Counted from the first letter of the stretch, positions 8,560 to 17,033 are shown. The stretch is 64,000 nucleotides of DNA from Spongiactinospora sp. TRM90649 (GCF_029382225.1 NZ_JARLTC010000020.1:1-64000); one strand, 5' to 3'. Translations and numbers: made by a program. Notes: generated from the letters alone by a model not told the origin.

Positions 8560-8706
8560 CCGGTTCACCAGCCGGTCCGTCGAGCCGGTCTATCAGCCGG
8601 TTCGTCGACCGGCTCATCAGCCGATCCGCCGGTCGATCACGAGTCGGTCCGCCAGTCGGTTCACCGGCCGGCCGGCCGGGCCGTCGGCTGGTCGATCGGC
8701 CGGTCA
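8560..8706. repeat. Degenerate CCGGT-type short tandem repeats
   Basis: The fdxA-dapC spacer is built of imperfect repeats around AGCCGGTYCRTC, in units of about 12-17 bp with variants AGTCGGT and AGCCGAT, ending in GGCCGGCCGGCC. Neither strand shows a convincing gene. The repeats may fold into hairpins in the transcript or be decayed tandem duplications. Confidence 0.6.
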
Positions 8707-8758
8707 CCGACACGTCCGTCCGTCTGGGCGGATCGCCGCCGCGCTTGGGAGAAGAGCT

Positions 8759-9838
8759 GTGAACGCGCTGCCGGATTTCCCGTGGGACCGCCTCGCGCCG
8801 TACAAGGAGCAGGCCGCCGCGCATCCGGGCGGCCTTGTGGACCTCTCGGTGGGCACGCCCGTCGATCCGGTTCCCGGGGTCGTCCGCGAGGCGCTCGCGG
8901 CGGCCTCCGACAGTCCGGGCTATCCGCTGACCTACGGGACGGCACGGCTCCGCGAGGCGGCGGCCGGCTGGTTGCGGCGCAACCACCAGGTCGTCGTCGA
9001 TCCGGCGGCGGTGCTGCCGACGATCGGGTCGAAGGAACTGGTCGCCTGGCTGCCGACGCTGCTCGGCGTGCGGGCGGGGCAGCGCGTGGTCTTCCCCGAG
9101 CTGGCCTACCCGACCTACGACGTGGGCGCCCGGCTGGCGGGGGCCGAGCCGTTCGCCACGGACGGCCTGCTCGCCCTCGGCCCCGAGCCGGTGCCGCTGG
9201 TGTGGGTGAACTCCCCGTCCAACCCCACGGGGCGGGTGCTGCCCGCCGAGCACCTGCGCAAGGTGGTCTCGTGGGCGCGTGAGCGGGGGGCCGTGGTCGC
9301 CTCCGACGAGTGTTACATCGAGCTGGGCTGGGAGGATCGGCCCGTCTCGATCCTGCACCCGGATGTCTGCGGCGGTTCGCACGAGGGGCTGCTGGCGGTC
9401 CACTCGCTCTCCAAGCGGTCCAACCTGGCCGGGTACCGCGCCGCCTTCGTGGCGGGCGATCCGGCTCTGGTGAAGCGGCTGCTGGAGGTCCGCAAGCACG
9501 CGGGGATGATCGTGCCGCAGCCGGTGCAGGCGGCGATGACGGCGGCGCTCGACGACGACGCCCACGTGGCGGAGCAGCGCGAGCGGTACGCGGCGCGCCG
9601 GGCGGCGCTGCGTCCGGTCCTGGACGCGGCGGGGTGGGAGATCGAGCATTCGGAGGCGGGGCTTTACCTCTGGGCGGGCAACGGGGAGAACTGCTGGGAC
9701 CAGGTGGGCGAACTAGCATCCAGGGGAATTCTGGTGGCACCTGGTGACTTTTACGGACCTACCGGTAGTCGTCACATCCGTGTTGCTATCACCGCTACTG
9801 ATGAGCGTATCGATGCGGCGGTGAGCCGCCTCCAGTAA
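8759..9838 (+). CDS. dapC: Succinyldiaminopimelate transaminase
   Basis: A 359-residue PLP-dependent class I/II aminotransferase matching actinobacterial DapC. It converts N-succinyl-2-amino-6-ketopimelate and glutamate to N-succinyl-LL-diaminopimelate in lysine and peptidoglycan precursor synthesis. Visible features are NSPSNPTGRVLP, ASDECYIELGW, and the Schiff-base lysine in SLSKRSNLAGYR. The GTG start follows GGGAGAAGAGCT. dapD and dapE, the steps on either side in the same succinylase branch, lie 1.7-2.5 kb downstream, which supports the assignment over a generic aminotransferase. Confidence 0.92.
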   Translation: MNALPDFPWDRLAPYKEQAAAHPGGLVDLSVGTPVDPVPGVVREALAAASDSPGYPLTYGTARLREAAAGWLRRNHQVVVDPAAVLPTIGSKELVAWLPTLLGVRAGQRVVFPELAYPTYDVGARLAGAEPFATDGLLALGPEPVPLVWVNSPSNPTGRVLPAEHLRKVVSWARERGAVVASDECYIELGWEDRPVSILHPDVCGGSHEGLLAVHSLSKRSNLAGYRAAFVAGDPALVKRLLEVRKHAGMIVPQPVQAAMTAALDDDAHVAEQRERYAARRAALRPVLDAAGWEIEHSEAGLYLWAGNGENCWDQVGELASRGILVAPGDFYGPTGSRHIRVAITATDERIDAAVSRLQ

Positions 9839-9841
9839 GAT
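9836..9841 (+). promoter_or_regulatory. Leaderless-type -10, TAAGAT
   Basis: TAAGAT overlaps the dapC stop codon and ends 8 nt before the ATG of the next gene, which has no clear ribosome site. This suggests a leaderless transcript. Confidence 0.4.
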
Positions 9842-9849
9842 CCCGCGGC

Positions 9850-10530
9850 ATGACCTCTGCGGTCGTACTCGGATTGAGCATCGCCATGCTCGTCCTTCTG
9901 CTTGTCGCGTATCTCGCCACCACGCGGCAGGAGAAGAGGGGCAAGACGGTGCACTCCGCCGGGACGCTTCCCCAGCCGCAGCCCGCTCCCGTCGAGGAGC
10001 CGGCGTCGCCGCTGGCCGTGCCCGGAGCCGGCCGTGCGGGCAGTGACTACCCCGATCCGCGCACCATCAGAGTGGGCGACTCCGTCGAGTACCAGGGGGT
10101 GCGCGCCCGTGTCCTGGGTGCCATCTACTTCTCCTGGCAGGGCAAGGAATGGACGCACTACCTCCTCGACGACGGCACCCACCGGCAGCAGTGGCTGTCG
10201 GTGGCCGAGCAGGGGGGCGTCGCGGGCGGCGACTCGTCGGTCCTTGAGGTCAAGCTGTGGACGACGGTGCCAACGCAGGGCATGGTCCCGGCCAAGAGCA
10301 TGCTGATCATGGAAGGCGTGGAGTTCTTCCCGATCGAGCGGGGCACCGCTGCCTTCCGCTCAGAGGGCATGACCGGGCGTCCCGACCGCGGGCTGCTCGA
10401 CTTCGCCGACTACCGGGCCGACGATGGCCGCCTGCTGTCGTTCGAGCGGGTGCAGGGGCAGCCGTGGACGGCCTCCTACGCCAGCCCGTTGCCACCCGGC
10501 TCCATCCAGATCGACCGCCGCAAGGGCTGA
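9850..10530 (+). CDS. Membrane-anchored DUF4178-type protein
   Basis: 226 residues: an N-terminal membrane helix (about 3-24), a proline-rich linker (about 38-62), then a cytoplasmic or extracytoplasmic domain that resembles DUF4178 (RVGDSVEYQGVRARVLGAIYFSWQGKEWTHYLLDD). In other genomes the domain is often seen with small secreted or membrane proteins of unknown role. It begins 11 bp after dapC. It may be transcribed from its own leaderless promoter. The biochemical function is unknown. Confidence 0.7.
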   Translation: MTSAVVLGLSIAMLVLLLVAYLATTRQEKRGKTVHSAGTLPQPQPAPVEEPASPLAVPGAGRAGSDYPDPRTIRVGDSVEYQGVRARVLGAIYFSWQGKEWTHYLLDDGTHRQQWLSVAEQGGVAGGDSSVLEVKLWTTVPTQGMVPAKSMLIMEGVEFFPIERGTAAFRSEGMTGRPDRGLLDFADYRADDGRLLSFERVQGQPWTASYASPLPPGSIQIDRRKG

Positions 10531-10570
10531 CCAGAGCCCAGCCCAGCCGACCCGAGCCGGGCCGCCACGG

Positions 10571-11485
10571 TCAGGTCAGCTCGACGTGCCTGGCGGTCGC
10601 CCCGCTGTCGCCGCGCCAGCCGTCCTCGCCCCGTCCGGCCGACCAGGCCATGCCATCGAACCGGATCCTGCGCAGGCCGTACTCCTTGGCGTGCGCGATC
10701 GACCAGGAGGCGATCAGCCAGCCCCGGCGCGAGGTCGGCGCGCTGATCCTGGTGCCCTCGGCGTCGAGCGCGCCGGAGGCGGTGGAGGGGCCGAGCGCCC
10801 GCACCAGCTCCTTGCGCGCGGCGTCGGGCCTGGCCTGGGGCGCCGGGCCGTCGGTGGGCCGGGGGTACCAGCAGTGCAGGGCCCTCGGCACCCGCCCGGT
10901 GAAGGCCGCGGCGAGGATCTTGGCGTCCTCCTCGTGCTGGGCGTAGGCGGTGCCGTCGGCGGAGCGCTGCACCTCCTGGGCCGCCTCGTGCAGCGGCTTC
11001 TTGGCGTAGTCCCGCACCTTCACCAGCGCGGCGAAGAACTTGGCGGTGGCGTAGACCGGGTCCTGGAGCTGCTTGACCGTCCCCCAGCCCTGCGAGGGAC
11101 GCTGCTGGAAGATGCCGACGGAGTCGCGGTCGCCGTACTCCAGGTTGAAGAGCTTGGACTCCTGCAGGCCGGTGGCGTAGGCGATCACCACCGCGCGCTC
11201 GGGCAGCTTGCGGCGCGCGGCCACGGCCGCGATGGTGGCGGCCATCCTGGCCTGCTCGATCTCCAGATCGAGCTCCCCACGCGGGGTCTTCACATGACAG
11301 CGCTCGGTGAGCACCAGCGGCTCGGTCCGGCTGAGCAGCCATAAAACGCCGCCGGTGATCGCGACGGCGAGCACGACGACGATCACGCCGATCGCGATTA
11401 CCCCACGGGAAAAGCCCTTCCGCACGGTGAAGAACCTACCCGTCCGCAGGTGGACTACGTGCGCTCTCGGACGGTGCTCGGCCAT
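10571..11485 (-). CDS. Membrane-anchored protein with lysozyme-like (transglycosylase) fold
   Basis: A 304-residue protein with the start placed at ATG 11485. There is one membrane helix at about 32-55, then an outside domain with features of soluble lytic transglycosylase-like proteins: VIAYATGLQESKLFNLEYGDRDSVGIFQQRPSQGWG, where the ES pair after the helix could hold the catalytic Glu, and a later HAKEYGLRRIRFDGMAW segment. Actinomycete relatives are often mislabelled as heavy metal transporters. It likely trims or binds peptidoglycan. It is divergent from dapD with a 40-bp gap. Confidence 0.6.
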   Translation of the reverse strand: MAEHRPRAHVVHLRTGRFFTVRKGFSRGVIAIGVIVVVLAVAITGGVLWLLSRTEPLVLTERCHVKTPRGELDLEIEQARMAATIAAVAARRKLPERAVVIAYATGLQESKLFNLEYGDRDSVGIFQQRPSQGWGTVKQLQDPVYATAKFFAALVKVRDYAKKPLHEAAQEVQRSADGTAYAQHEEDAKILAAAFTGRVPRALHCWYPRPTDGPAPQARPDAARKELVRALGPSTASGALDAEGTRISAPTSRRGWLIASWSIAHAKEYGLRRIRFDGMAWSAGRGEDGWRGDSGATARHVELT

Positions 11486-11511
11486 GTTCGCAGAGCCAGC
11501 GGGCCGCCCAC

Positions 11512-11517
11512 TAAGCT
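11512..11517 (+). promoter_or_regulatory. Leaderless-type -10, TAAGCT, for dapD
   Basis: TAAGCT ends 8 nt before the dapD ATG, and no Shine-Dalgarno sequence is visible. Transcription probably starts at or next to the start codon. Confidence 0.45.
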
Positions 11518-11525
11518 CGCCTTTC

Positions 11526-12362
11526 ATGAGTCAGAGCTTTTCCAGTCCGCTGCCACGTGCCATCGACGAGCTGTGGGAGCGCAGCGCCGAGCTGAGCCCC
11601 GACGACGCGGAGGCCCGTGGCGTCATCGTCGGCGCCGTCGACCTGCTCGACACCGGCAAGGCCAGGGTCGCCTTCGTGGACGACGCGACCGGCGAGGTCG
11701 TGGTGGACGAGCGCGCCAAGCGCGCGATCCTGCTGAGCTTCCGGGTGCTGGGCATGACCCGCTCCCAGGTGGGTGATTTCCAGCACAACGACCGCATCCC
11801 GTTGAAGACCAGCCTCGACGGCGTCCGGGTGGTCCCGGGCGGAATCGTGCGGTGGGGCGCCTACCTGGCGCCGGGTGTGGTGATGATGCCGTCGTTCGTC
11901 AACATCGGCGCCTACGTGGACAGCGGCACCATGGTGGACACCTGGGCGACCGTGGGCTCCTGCGCCCAGATCGGCCGCAACGTGCACCTGTCCGGCGGTG
12001 TGGGCATCGGCGGCGTGCTCGAACCGCCGAACGCGGTTCCGGTGGTCGTCGAGGACGACGCGTTCATCGGCTCGCGCAGCATGATCGTGGACGGCGCGCG
12101 GGTCCGCCGGGGCGCCAAGCTGGGCGCGGGCACCGTGCTGACCGCCACCACGCGCGTCTACGACGTGGAGACCGGTGAGGAGCTGCCGCGCGGCGAGGCC
12201 CCGGCCTGGTCGGTGTGCGTCGAGGGGACGCGGCTCAAGAGCTTCCCCGGCGGCGAGTTCGGCACCCGCTGCGTGCTGGTGCTCAAGCGCCTGGCCGAGG
12301 GCGAGCAGCACGACAAGCTGAAGCTGAACGAGATCCTGCGCGAGCACGGCGCCAACGCCTGA
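11526..12362 (+). CDS. dapD: Tetrahydrodipicolinate N-succinyltransferase
   Basis: 278 residues of the actinobacterial DapD type. It succinylates 2,3,4,5-tetrahydrodipicolinate using succinyl-CoA, the first step of the succinylase branch to diaminopimelate. The left-handed beta-helix (hexapeptide) region is clear: APGVVMMPSFVNIGAYVDSGTMVDTWATVGSC followed by VHLSGGVGIGGVLEP. The ATG at 11526 gives the usual N-terminus, although the frame is open further upstream. dapE follows after one base. It would act as a trimer in the cytoplasm. Confidence 0.95.
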   Translation: MSQSFSSPLPRAIDELWERSAELSPDDAEARGVIVGAVDLLDTGKARVAFVDDATGEVVVDERAKRAILLSFRVLGMTRSQVGDFQHNDRIPLKTSLDGVRVVPGGIVRWGAYLAPGVVMMPSFVNIGAYVDSGTMVDTWATVGSCAQIGRNVHLSGGVGIGGVLEPPNAVPVVVEDDAFIGSRSMIVDGARVRRGAKLGAGTVLTATTRVYDVETGEELPRGEAPAWSVCVEGTRLKSFPGGEFGTRCVLVLKRLAEGEQHDKLKLNEILREHGANA

Positions 12363-12363
12363 C

Positions 12364-13422
12364 ATGGCGCTGGATCTCTCCCAGGACGCGGGGCGGATCG
12401 CGGCGCGGGTCGTGGACATCGAGTCGGTGAGCGGCGGTGAGCGGGCGCTCGCCGACGCGATCGAGCGGGCGCTCCGCCCGCTGCCGCACCTGACCGTGCT
12501 GCGCGACGGCAACGCCGTGGTCGCCCGCACCGACACCGGGCGCGCCGAGCGGATCGTCGTCGCCGGGCACATCGACACCGTCCCGGTGGCCGGCAACCTG
12601 CCCAGCAGGATCGAGGGCGACCGCCTGTACGGCTGCGGCACCTCCGACATGAAGAGCTCGGTGGCGATCGCGCTGCGGATGGCCGCCGGGCTCACCGCCC
12701 CGAACCGCGACATCACCTACGTCTTCTACGACTGCGAGGAGATCGAGGCCGAGCGCAACGGCCTGCGCCGCCTCAGCGTCGCCCACCCGGAGTGGCTGGC
12801 CGCCGACTTCGCGGTGCTGATGGAGCCCACCGACGGCCTCATCGAGGGCGGCTGCCAGGGCACCCTGCGGGCCGAGATCGTGGCCAGGGGCACCCGCGCG
12901 CACAGCGCCCGCTCCTGGCTCGGCGTCAACGCCATCCACGGCATCCTGCCGGTCCTGGCCATCCTGGACGCCTACGAGGCCCGGCGGCCCGTCGTGGACG
13001 GCCTGGAGTACCACGAGGGCCTGAACGCGGTGTGGGTGCGCGGCGGCGTGGCGGGCAACGTGATCCCGGACGAGTGCGTGGTCACCGTCAACTACCGCTT
13101 CGCCCCCGATCTCGACCTCGACCGGGCCAGGCAGCACGTCCGCGACGTGTTCGACGGGTTCGAGGTGCGGTTCACCGACGGGGCCCCGGCCGCGCGGCCC
13201 GGTCTCACCCACCCGGCGGCGGCGGCGTTCGCGACGGCCGTGGGCGGCGCTCCGCGCGCCAAACTGGGCTGGACCGACGTGGCGCTGTTCTCCGCGCTGG
13301 GGGTTCCGGCGGTCAACTACGGGCCGGGTGATCCGAACCTGGCGCACCAGCGCGAGGAATTCGTGTCGCTTCCGAAGATCGAGCGGTGCGAGCGGGCGAT
13401 GCTGGACTGGCTGTCGGCCTGA
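12364..13422 (+). CDS. dapE: Succinyl-diaminopimelate desuccinylase
   Basis: A 352-residue M20 family metallopeptidase. It hydrolyses N-succinyl-LL-diaminopimelate to LL-diaminopimelate. Zinc-site motifs are present: GHIDTVP, GCGTSDMKSS, and the catalytic Glu pair in YDCEEIEAERNG. A dimerisation domain sits in the middle (AHSARSWLGVNAIH). It starts one base after the dapD stop, so the two genes are translationally linked. A strong hairpin terminator follows. Confidence 0.94.
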   Translation: MALDLSQDAGRIAARVVDIESVSGGERALADAIERALRPLPHLTVLRDGNAVVARTDTGRAERIVVAGHIDTVPVAGNLPSRIEGDRLYGCGTSDMKSSVAIALRMAAGLTAPNRDITYVFYDCEEIEAERNGLRRLSVAHPEWLAADFAVLMEPTDGLIEGGCQGTLRAEIVARGTRAHSARSWLGVNAIHGILPVLAILDAYEARRPVVDGLEYHEGLNAVWVRGGVAGNVIPDECVVTVNYRFAPDLDLDRARQHVRDVFDGFEVRFTDGAPAARPGLTHPAAAAFATAVGGAPRAKLGWTDVALFSALGVPAVNYGPGDPNLAHQREEFVSLPKIERCERAMLDWLSA

Positions 13423-13465
13423 GGCCCTGATGGCCCGGCGCGCCGGCCGAAGACTTCCGGAAATA

Positions 13466-13513
13466 TGAAAGTGGCTTTCCTCGCCGGCCATTTGACGGGG
13501 AAAGCCACTTTCA
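13466..13513 (+). terminator. Intrinsic terminator after dapE
   Basis: Perfect 15-bp arms (13466-13480 and 13499-13513) begin TGAAAGTGGC and flank an 18-nt loop. The hairpin lies 43 bp beyond the dapE stop and isolates the dap operon from the next gene. Confidence 0.75.
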
Positions 13514-13630
13514 GTCCCGAGCAGCACCCTCGTCTGTTAGACGCGCCCTCATCGAAATCCGGTTCCGCCGTCCCGCAGAGTTTTTTCAAGATTCTTTTCG
13601 ACCGTCCGCTGCGCGGATCGGGGCGGGGGC

Positions 13631-13636
13631 TAGCGT
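13631..13636 (+). promoter_or_regulatory. Leaderless-type -10, TAGCGT
   Basis: TAGCGT ends 7 nt before ATG 13644 and helps choose that ATG over GTG 13635, which would lie inside the promoter. Confidence 0.4.
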
Positions 13637-13643
13637 GACCGGC

Positions 13644-14441
13644 ATGAGACAGAACCGTCCGGAACGCCGCCACGGCGCCTCGCTGGTGCGCGGCGACCTC
13701 GTCCCCGACTCCACGCACGACCAGCGGCTCCTCGACCGCAAGGGGACGACGGACTGGCTGCACCAGGACCCTTGGCGGGTGCTGCGCATCCAGGCGGAGT
13801 TCGTGGAGGGGTTCGGGCAGCTCGCCGAGCTGCCGCCCGCCGTCACGGTCTTCGGATCGGCGCGCACCCCGCCGGGCTCCGAGGAGTACCAGATGGGCGT
13901 GGACGTGGGCCGGGCGCTCGCGGAGGCCGGATACGCGGTGATCACCGGTGGTGGTCCCGGCGTCATGGAGGCGGCCAACCGGGGCGCCAGGGAGGCCGGG
14001 GGCGTCTCGGTCGGGCTGGGCATCGAGCTGCCCTTCGAGCAGCGGATGAACGACTACGTCGATCTCGGCATCGAGTTCCGCTACTTCTTCGTGCGCAAGA
14101 CCATGTTCGTGAAGTACGCCAACGGCTTCGTCGCGCTGCCGGGCGGCTTCGGCACGCTCGACGAGTTGTTCGAGGCGCTGACCCTGGTACAGACGGGCAA
14201 GGTCACCTCCTTCCCCGTGGTGCTGATGGGGCGCCGATTCTGGGGCGGCCTGATCGACTGGGTCCGCAGCACCCTGGAGGCCACCGGCAAGATCTCGCCG
14301 AAGGACCTCGACCTGATCCACCTCACCGACGACGTCGACGAGGCGGTCGCGGCCATCGCCGAGGCCGAGGACCAGCGGGCGCGCTGGCCACGTGAGGCGC
14401 CGCCCCCGGCGGTGGAGAACGAGGTCGCGGACGGCGAGTGA
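13644..14441 (+). CDS. LOG-family nucleotide phosphoribohydrolase-like protein (TIGR00730)
   Basis: 265 residues with a Rossmann-like fold of the LOG family, whose characterised members release cytokinin-type or purine bases from nucleoside 5'-monophosphates. The diagnostic segments are intact: VITGGGPGVMEAANRGA and LPGGFGTLDELFE. The N-terminal extension of about 70 residues, including RHGASLVRGDLVPDS, is typical of the longer actinobacterial type (Rv1205-like position after dapE). The bacterial substrate is uncertain. A second, divergent LOG gene follows 19 bp later. Confidence 0.85.
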   Translation: MRQNRPERRHGASLVRGDLVPDSTHDQRLLDRKGTTDWLHQDPWRVLRIQAEFVEGFGQLAELPPAVTVFGSARTPPGSEEYQMGVDVGRALAEAGYAVITGGGPGVMEAANRGAREAGGVSVGLGIELPFEQRMNDYVDLGIEFRYFFVRKTMFVKYANGFVALPGGFGTLDELFEALTLVQTGKVTSFPVVLMGRRFWGGLIDWVRSTLEATGKISPKDLDLIHLTDDVDEAVAAIAEAEDQRARWPREAPPPAVENEVADGE

Positions 14442-14448
14442 CCTTGGC

Positions 14449-14454
14449 TAGGGT
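14449..14454 (+). promoter_or_regulatory. Leaderless-type -10, TAGGGT
   Basis: TAGGGT ends 6 nt before the GTG at 14461; no ribosome site is seen. Confidence 0.45.
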
Positions 14455-14460
14455 CGGGGA

Positions 14461-15042
14461 GTGTTCATCTGCGTCTACTGCTCGTCCAGTCTGCGGATCG
14501 ACCAACGCTATCTCGACCTCGCCCGTGACCTCGGCGGCCACATCGCCGCGCGCGGCCACACCCTGGTCAGCGGCGGCGCGAAGATCTCCTGCATGGGAGC
14601 GGTGACGAGCGGCGCCAGGGCGGCGGGCGGCCGCACCGTCGGCGTGATCCCGCGCGCGCTGATGGACGTCGAGATCGCCGACGACGCCTCCGACGAGCTG
14701 ATTGTCACCGCCGACATGCGCGAGCGCAAGGGCGTCATGGACGCCAGGTCCGACGCGTTCGTGGTGCTGCCCGGCGGCATTGGCACGCTGGAGGAGCTGT
14801 TCGAGATCTGGACCGCCAGGGTGATCGGCCTGCACGAGCGCCCGCTGGTGATCCTCGACCCGTGGGGTTTCTACGATCCGCTCCGCGACATGGTCACCTC
14901 GATGTACGACAAGGGGTTCACCCGGCCCGACGTCTTCGACGCGATCACCTGGGCTTCCACGCCAGAGGAGGCCGTCGATCGGGCCGAGGCCCGCACCCCG
15001 CGGATCACCACGAGCGCCGAGGAGCTGGCCGAGGCGGAATGA
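14461..15042 (+). CDS. Short LOG-family protein with altered phosphate-loop motif
   Basis: A 193-residue LOG-like protein starting at GTG 14461. The PGGIGTLEELFE motif and the basic MRERKGVMDARSDAF segment are kept. The usual GGG-x-GLMG nucleotide loop reads SGGAKISCMGAV, so the third Gly and the Gly before Leu-Met are replaced. It could still be an active phosphoribohydrolase with different specificity. It directly follows another LOG gene but shares limited identity with it, so a recent tandem duplication is unlikely. Confidence 0.8.
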   Translation: MFICVYCSSSLRIDQRYLDLARDLGGHIAARGHTLVSGGAKISCMGAVTSGARAAGGRTVGVIPRALMDVEIADDASDELIVTADMRERKGVMDARSDAFVVLPGGIGTLEELFEIWTARVIGLHERPLVILDPWGFYDPLRDMVTSMYDKGFTRPDVFDAITWASTPEEAVDRAEARTPRITTSAEELAEAE

Positions 15043-15085
15043 TCGGTACGGCACGCCCGGCGGGGAATTGTGGCACGATTCGTAT

Positions 15086-15658
15086 GTGCTGGTCGTACTC
15101 GCGCTCGCCGCGGTCGCCATCCTGGGCGGCGTGGTCTCGGTAGCCATGGGTCGCGGCGGTGAGATGGCGGAGTTCCCGCCAGACGTCCCGCCGCTCGATC
15201 TGCCCGCCGCGGGCCAGCTCGGCGCGGTCGATTTCGTCGCGCTGCAGCTCCCGGTAAGCCTGGTCGGCTACCACACCCAGAGCGTCGATGAGACGCTACA
15301 CCGCGCGGCGGGGGCCATCAGCGCCAGAGACACCCGCATCGCGGTGCTTGAGCAGCGGGTGACCGAACTGCTCGCGCACCGGCTGCACGCCCGCCAGGAG
15401 GCCCAGGCGGGGCCGCCGCCGGGCGAGCCGTCGTCGCCGTTCGAGCACCGGCCCCAGGGGCCGGAGGTGCCGCCCTCGCTGCCCGAGCCCGTGGACGCGG
15501 CGCCGGAGAAGGCCCGAACACCTGAAACACCTGAAACACCTGAAACGCCGCACACACCTGACACACCCGATACGCCTGAAGCGTCGGAGAACTCTGAAAC
15601 GCCGGAGCCCACCGGTGACCGGGCGGGTGAGCGCACCGGGGTGGAGGAGACCAAGTGA
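15086..15658 (+). CDS. DivIVA-like membrane-anchored coiled-coil protein
   Basis: 190 residues: an N-terminal membrane helix (about 1-22), a DivIVA-type segment with the typical GYHTQSVDETLHRAAGAI sequence, a short coiled coil (to about 95), then a proline-rich tail. The tail holds PETP/HTP/DTP units made from 9-bp DNA repeats at about 15513-15579. The GTG at 15086 is preferred over TTG 15068 because CACGAT lies 6 nt before it. Its place next to tag and DUF3117 matches Rv1209. It probably acts at poles or septa. Its stop overlaps the start of tag. Confidence 0.7.
   Translation: MLVVLALAAVAILGGVVSVAMGRGGEMAEFPPDVPPLDLPAAGQLGAVDFVALQLPVSLVGYHTQSVDETLHRAAGAISARDTRIAVLEQRVTELLAHRLHARQEAQAGPPPGEPSSPFEHRPQGPEVPPSLPEPVDAAPEKARTPETPETPETPHTPDTPDTPEASENSETPEPTGDRAGERTGVEETK
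15513..15579 (+). repeat. 9-bp tandem repeats encoding PET/P units
   Basis: Imperfect copies of CCTGAAACA encode a run of Pro-Glu/Asp/His-Thr units in the C-terminal tail of the DivIVA-like protein. Such repeats can change in length by slippage. Confidence 0.6.
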
Positions 15659-16218
15659 CCGGCGCCACCGAGCCGGTCCGCTGCGGCTGGGCCACCTCCG
15701 CCCCCGACTACCTCGCCTACCACGACGACGAGTGGGGCCGCCCGGTCCGCGGCGACGACGGCGTCTTCGAGCGGATGACCCTGGAGGCCTTCCAGTCGGG
15801 CCTGTCCTGGCTGGTGATCCTGCGCAAGCGGGAGGCGTTCCGCGAGGTGTTCGCCGGGTTCTCCATCCCGAAGGTGGCCGCGTTCACCGAGGCCGACGTC
15901 GAGCGGCTGCTCGGCGACGCCCGGATCGTGCGTAACCGGTCCAAGATCGAGGCCGCGATCGCCAACGCGCGGGTCGCCGCCGAACTGCCCGGCGGGCTGT
16001 CCGACCTGGTGTGGCGCTACGCGGAGCCCGGTGCGCCGGTGCCGAAGACCCTGGCCGACGTGCCCGCCCAGACCCCCGGCTCCAAGGCGATGGCCAAGGA
16101 GCTGAGGTCATTGGGCTTCCGGTTCGTCGGGCCGACCACGGCGTACGCGCTGATGCAGGCGATCGGCCTGGTCAACGACCATCTGGCGGACTGCTGGGCG
16201 CGCGACCGCCACATTTAG
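15655..16218 (+). CDS. tag: DNA-3-methyladenine glycosylase I
   Basis: A 187-residue Tag protein that excises 3-methyladenine from alkylated DNA. The family signatures are visible: RCGWATSAPDYLAYHDDEWGRP, LTLEAFQSGLSW (here MTLEAFQSGLSWLVILRKRE), and the C-terminal GPTTAYALMQAIGLVNDHLADCW with the zinc-binding Cys and His residues. The GTG start overlaps the upstream stop (GTGA). The tail DRHI after the DCW segment is usual. Confidence 0.95.
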   Translation: MTGATEPVRCGWATSAPDYLAYHDDEWGRPVRGDDGVFERMTLEAFQSGLSWLVILRKREAFREVFAGFSIPKVAAFTEADVERLLGDARIVRNRSKIEAAIANARVAAELPGGLSDLVWRYAEPGAPVPKTLADVPAQTPGSKAMAKELRSLGFRFVGPTTAYALMQAIGLVNDHLADCWARDRHI

Positions 16219-16253
16219 CGGGCACGTCTGGCGGGTCCAGCCGTCCAGAGGGG

Positions 16254-17033
16254 TCAGCGCCCGTGGAAGACCGGGGTCTGCTTGGCGACGAAGGCCCTGG
16301 TGGCCGCCACGTGGTCCTCGGTGGCCGCGCAGGCGTCCTGCAGGTCGGCTTCGAGGTCGAGCGTCTGCGCCAGGGTGTGGGCCGCGCCGAAGGCCAGCGC
16401 GCGCTTGGTGGCGGCGTAGGCGCGGGTGGGCCCCTGCGCCAACCGTACGGCCAGCTCGCTCGCCGTCTTGGCCACCTCGCCCGCCGGCACCACGCGGGTG
16501 ACGAGGCCCAGTTCCCTGGCCCGCTCGGCGCGCAGCGGCTCGCCGAGCAGCAGCAGCTCGGCGGCCAGCGACGGGCCCACGAGCCGCTGGAGGGTCCAGG
16601 ACGCGCCGGAGTCGGGGGCCAGCCCGATGGCGGTGAAGGCCATCGCGAACTTCGCGTTCTCGGCGGCGATCCGCAGGTCGCAGGCGAACGCCAGGGACGC
16701 GCCCGCGCCCGCGGCCACGCCGTTGACGGCCGCGACCACCGGCTTGGCCATCTCGGTGATCGTCCGGACGATCGGGTTGTAGTACTCGCGCACGGTGCCG
16801 GCCAGGCCGTCGCCCGCTTCGAGGTTCGTGGCGTGCTCGCGGAGGTCCTGCCCGGCGCAGAAGGCCTTGCCCGCTCCGGTCAGGACGACCGCGCGGACGG
16901 CGTCGTCTTCGGCGGCCCGGGTCAGCGCCGCGAGCAGCGCCGCCTTCATCGAGGCCAGCAGGGCGTTCATCGCGTCGGGGCGGTCGAGCGTGATGGTGGC
17001 GACGCCGTCTGCGACGTCGTAGCGGATGCTCAC
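16254..17033 (-). CDS. paaG: PaaG-type enoyl-CoA hydratase/isomerase
   Basis: A 259-residue crotonase-fold protein. The segments FCAGQDLREH, EYYNPIVRTITEMAKPVVAAVNGVAAGAGA and FVAKQTPVFHGR match PaaG, the 1,2-epoxyphenylacetyl-CoA isomerase of phenylacetate breakdown, better than generic hydratases. The GTG start at 17033 has AGGAG 5 nt upstream. The gene overlaps the paaX stop by 4 bp (GTGA), so the regulator and enzyme form one unit. The rest of the paa pathway is not in this window, so a broader beta-oxidation role is possible. Confidence 0.8.
   Translation of the reverse strand: MSIRYDVADGVATITLDRPDAMNALLASMKAALLAALTRAAEDDAVRAVVLTGAGKAFCAGQDLREHATNLEAGDGLAGTVREYYNPIVRTITEMAKPVVAAVNGVAAGAGASLAFACDLRIAAENAKFAMAFTAIGLAPDSGASWTLQRLVGPSLAAELLLLGEPLRAERARELGLVTRVVPAGEVAKTASELAVRLAQGPTRAYAATKRALAFGAAHTLAQTLDLEADLQDACAATEDHVAATRAFVAKQTPVFHGR

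Noticed and set aside
8560..8706. CRISPR array
   Set aside because: Units are short and uneven with no unique spacers of constant length.
15005..15274. Antisense frame over the DivIVA-like gene
   Set aside because: No homology and no ribosome site; the plus-strand gene has a membrane helix and a DivIVA segment.
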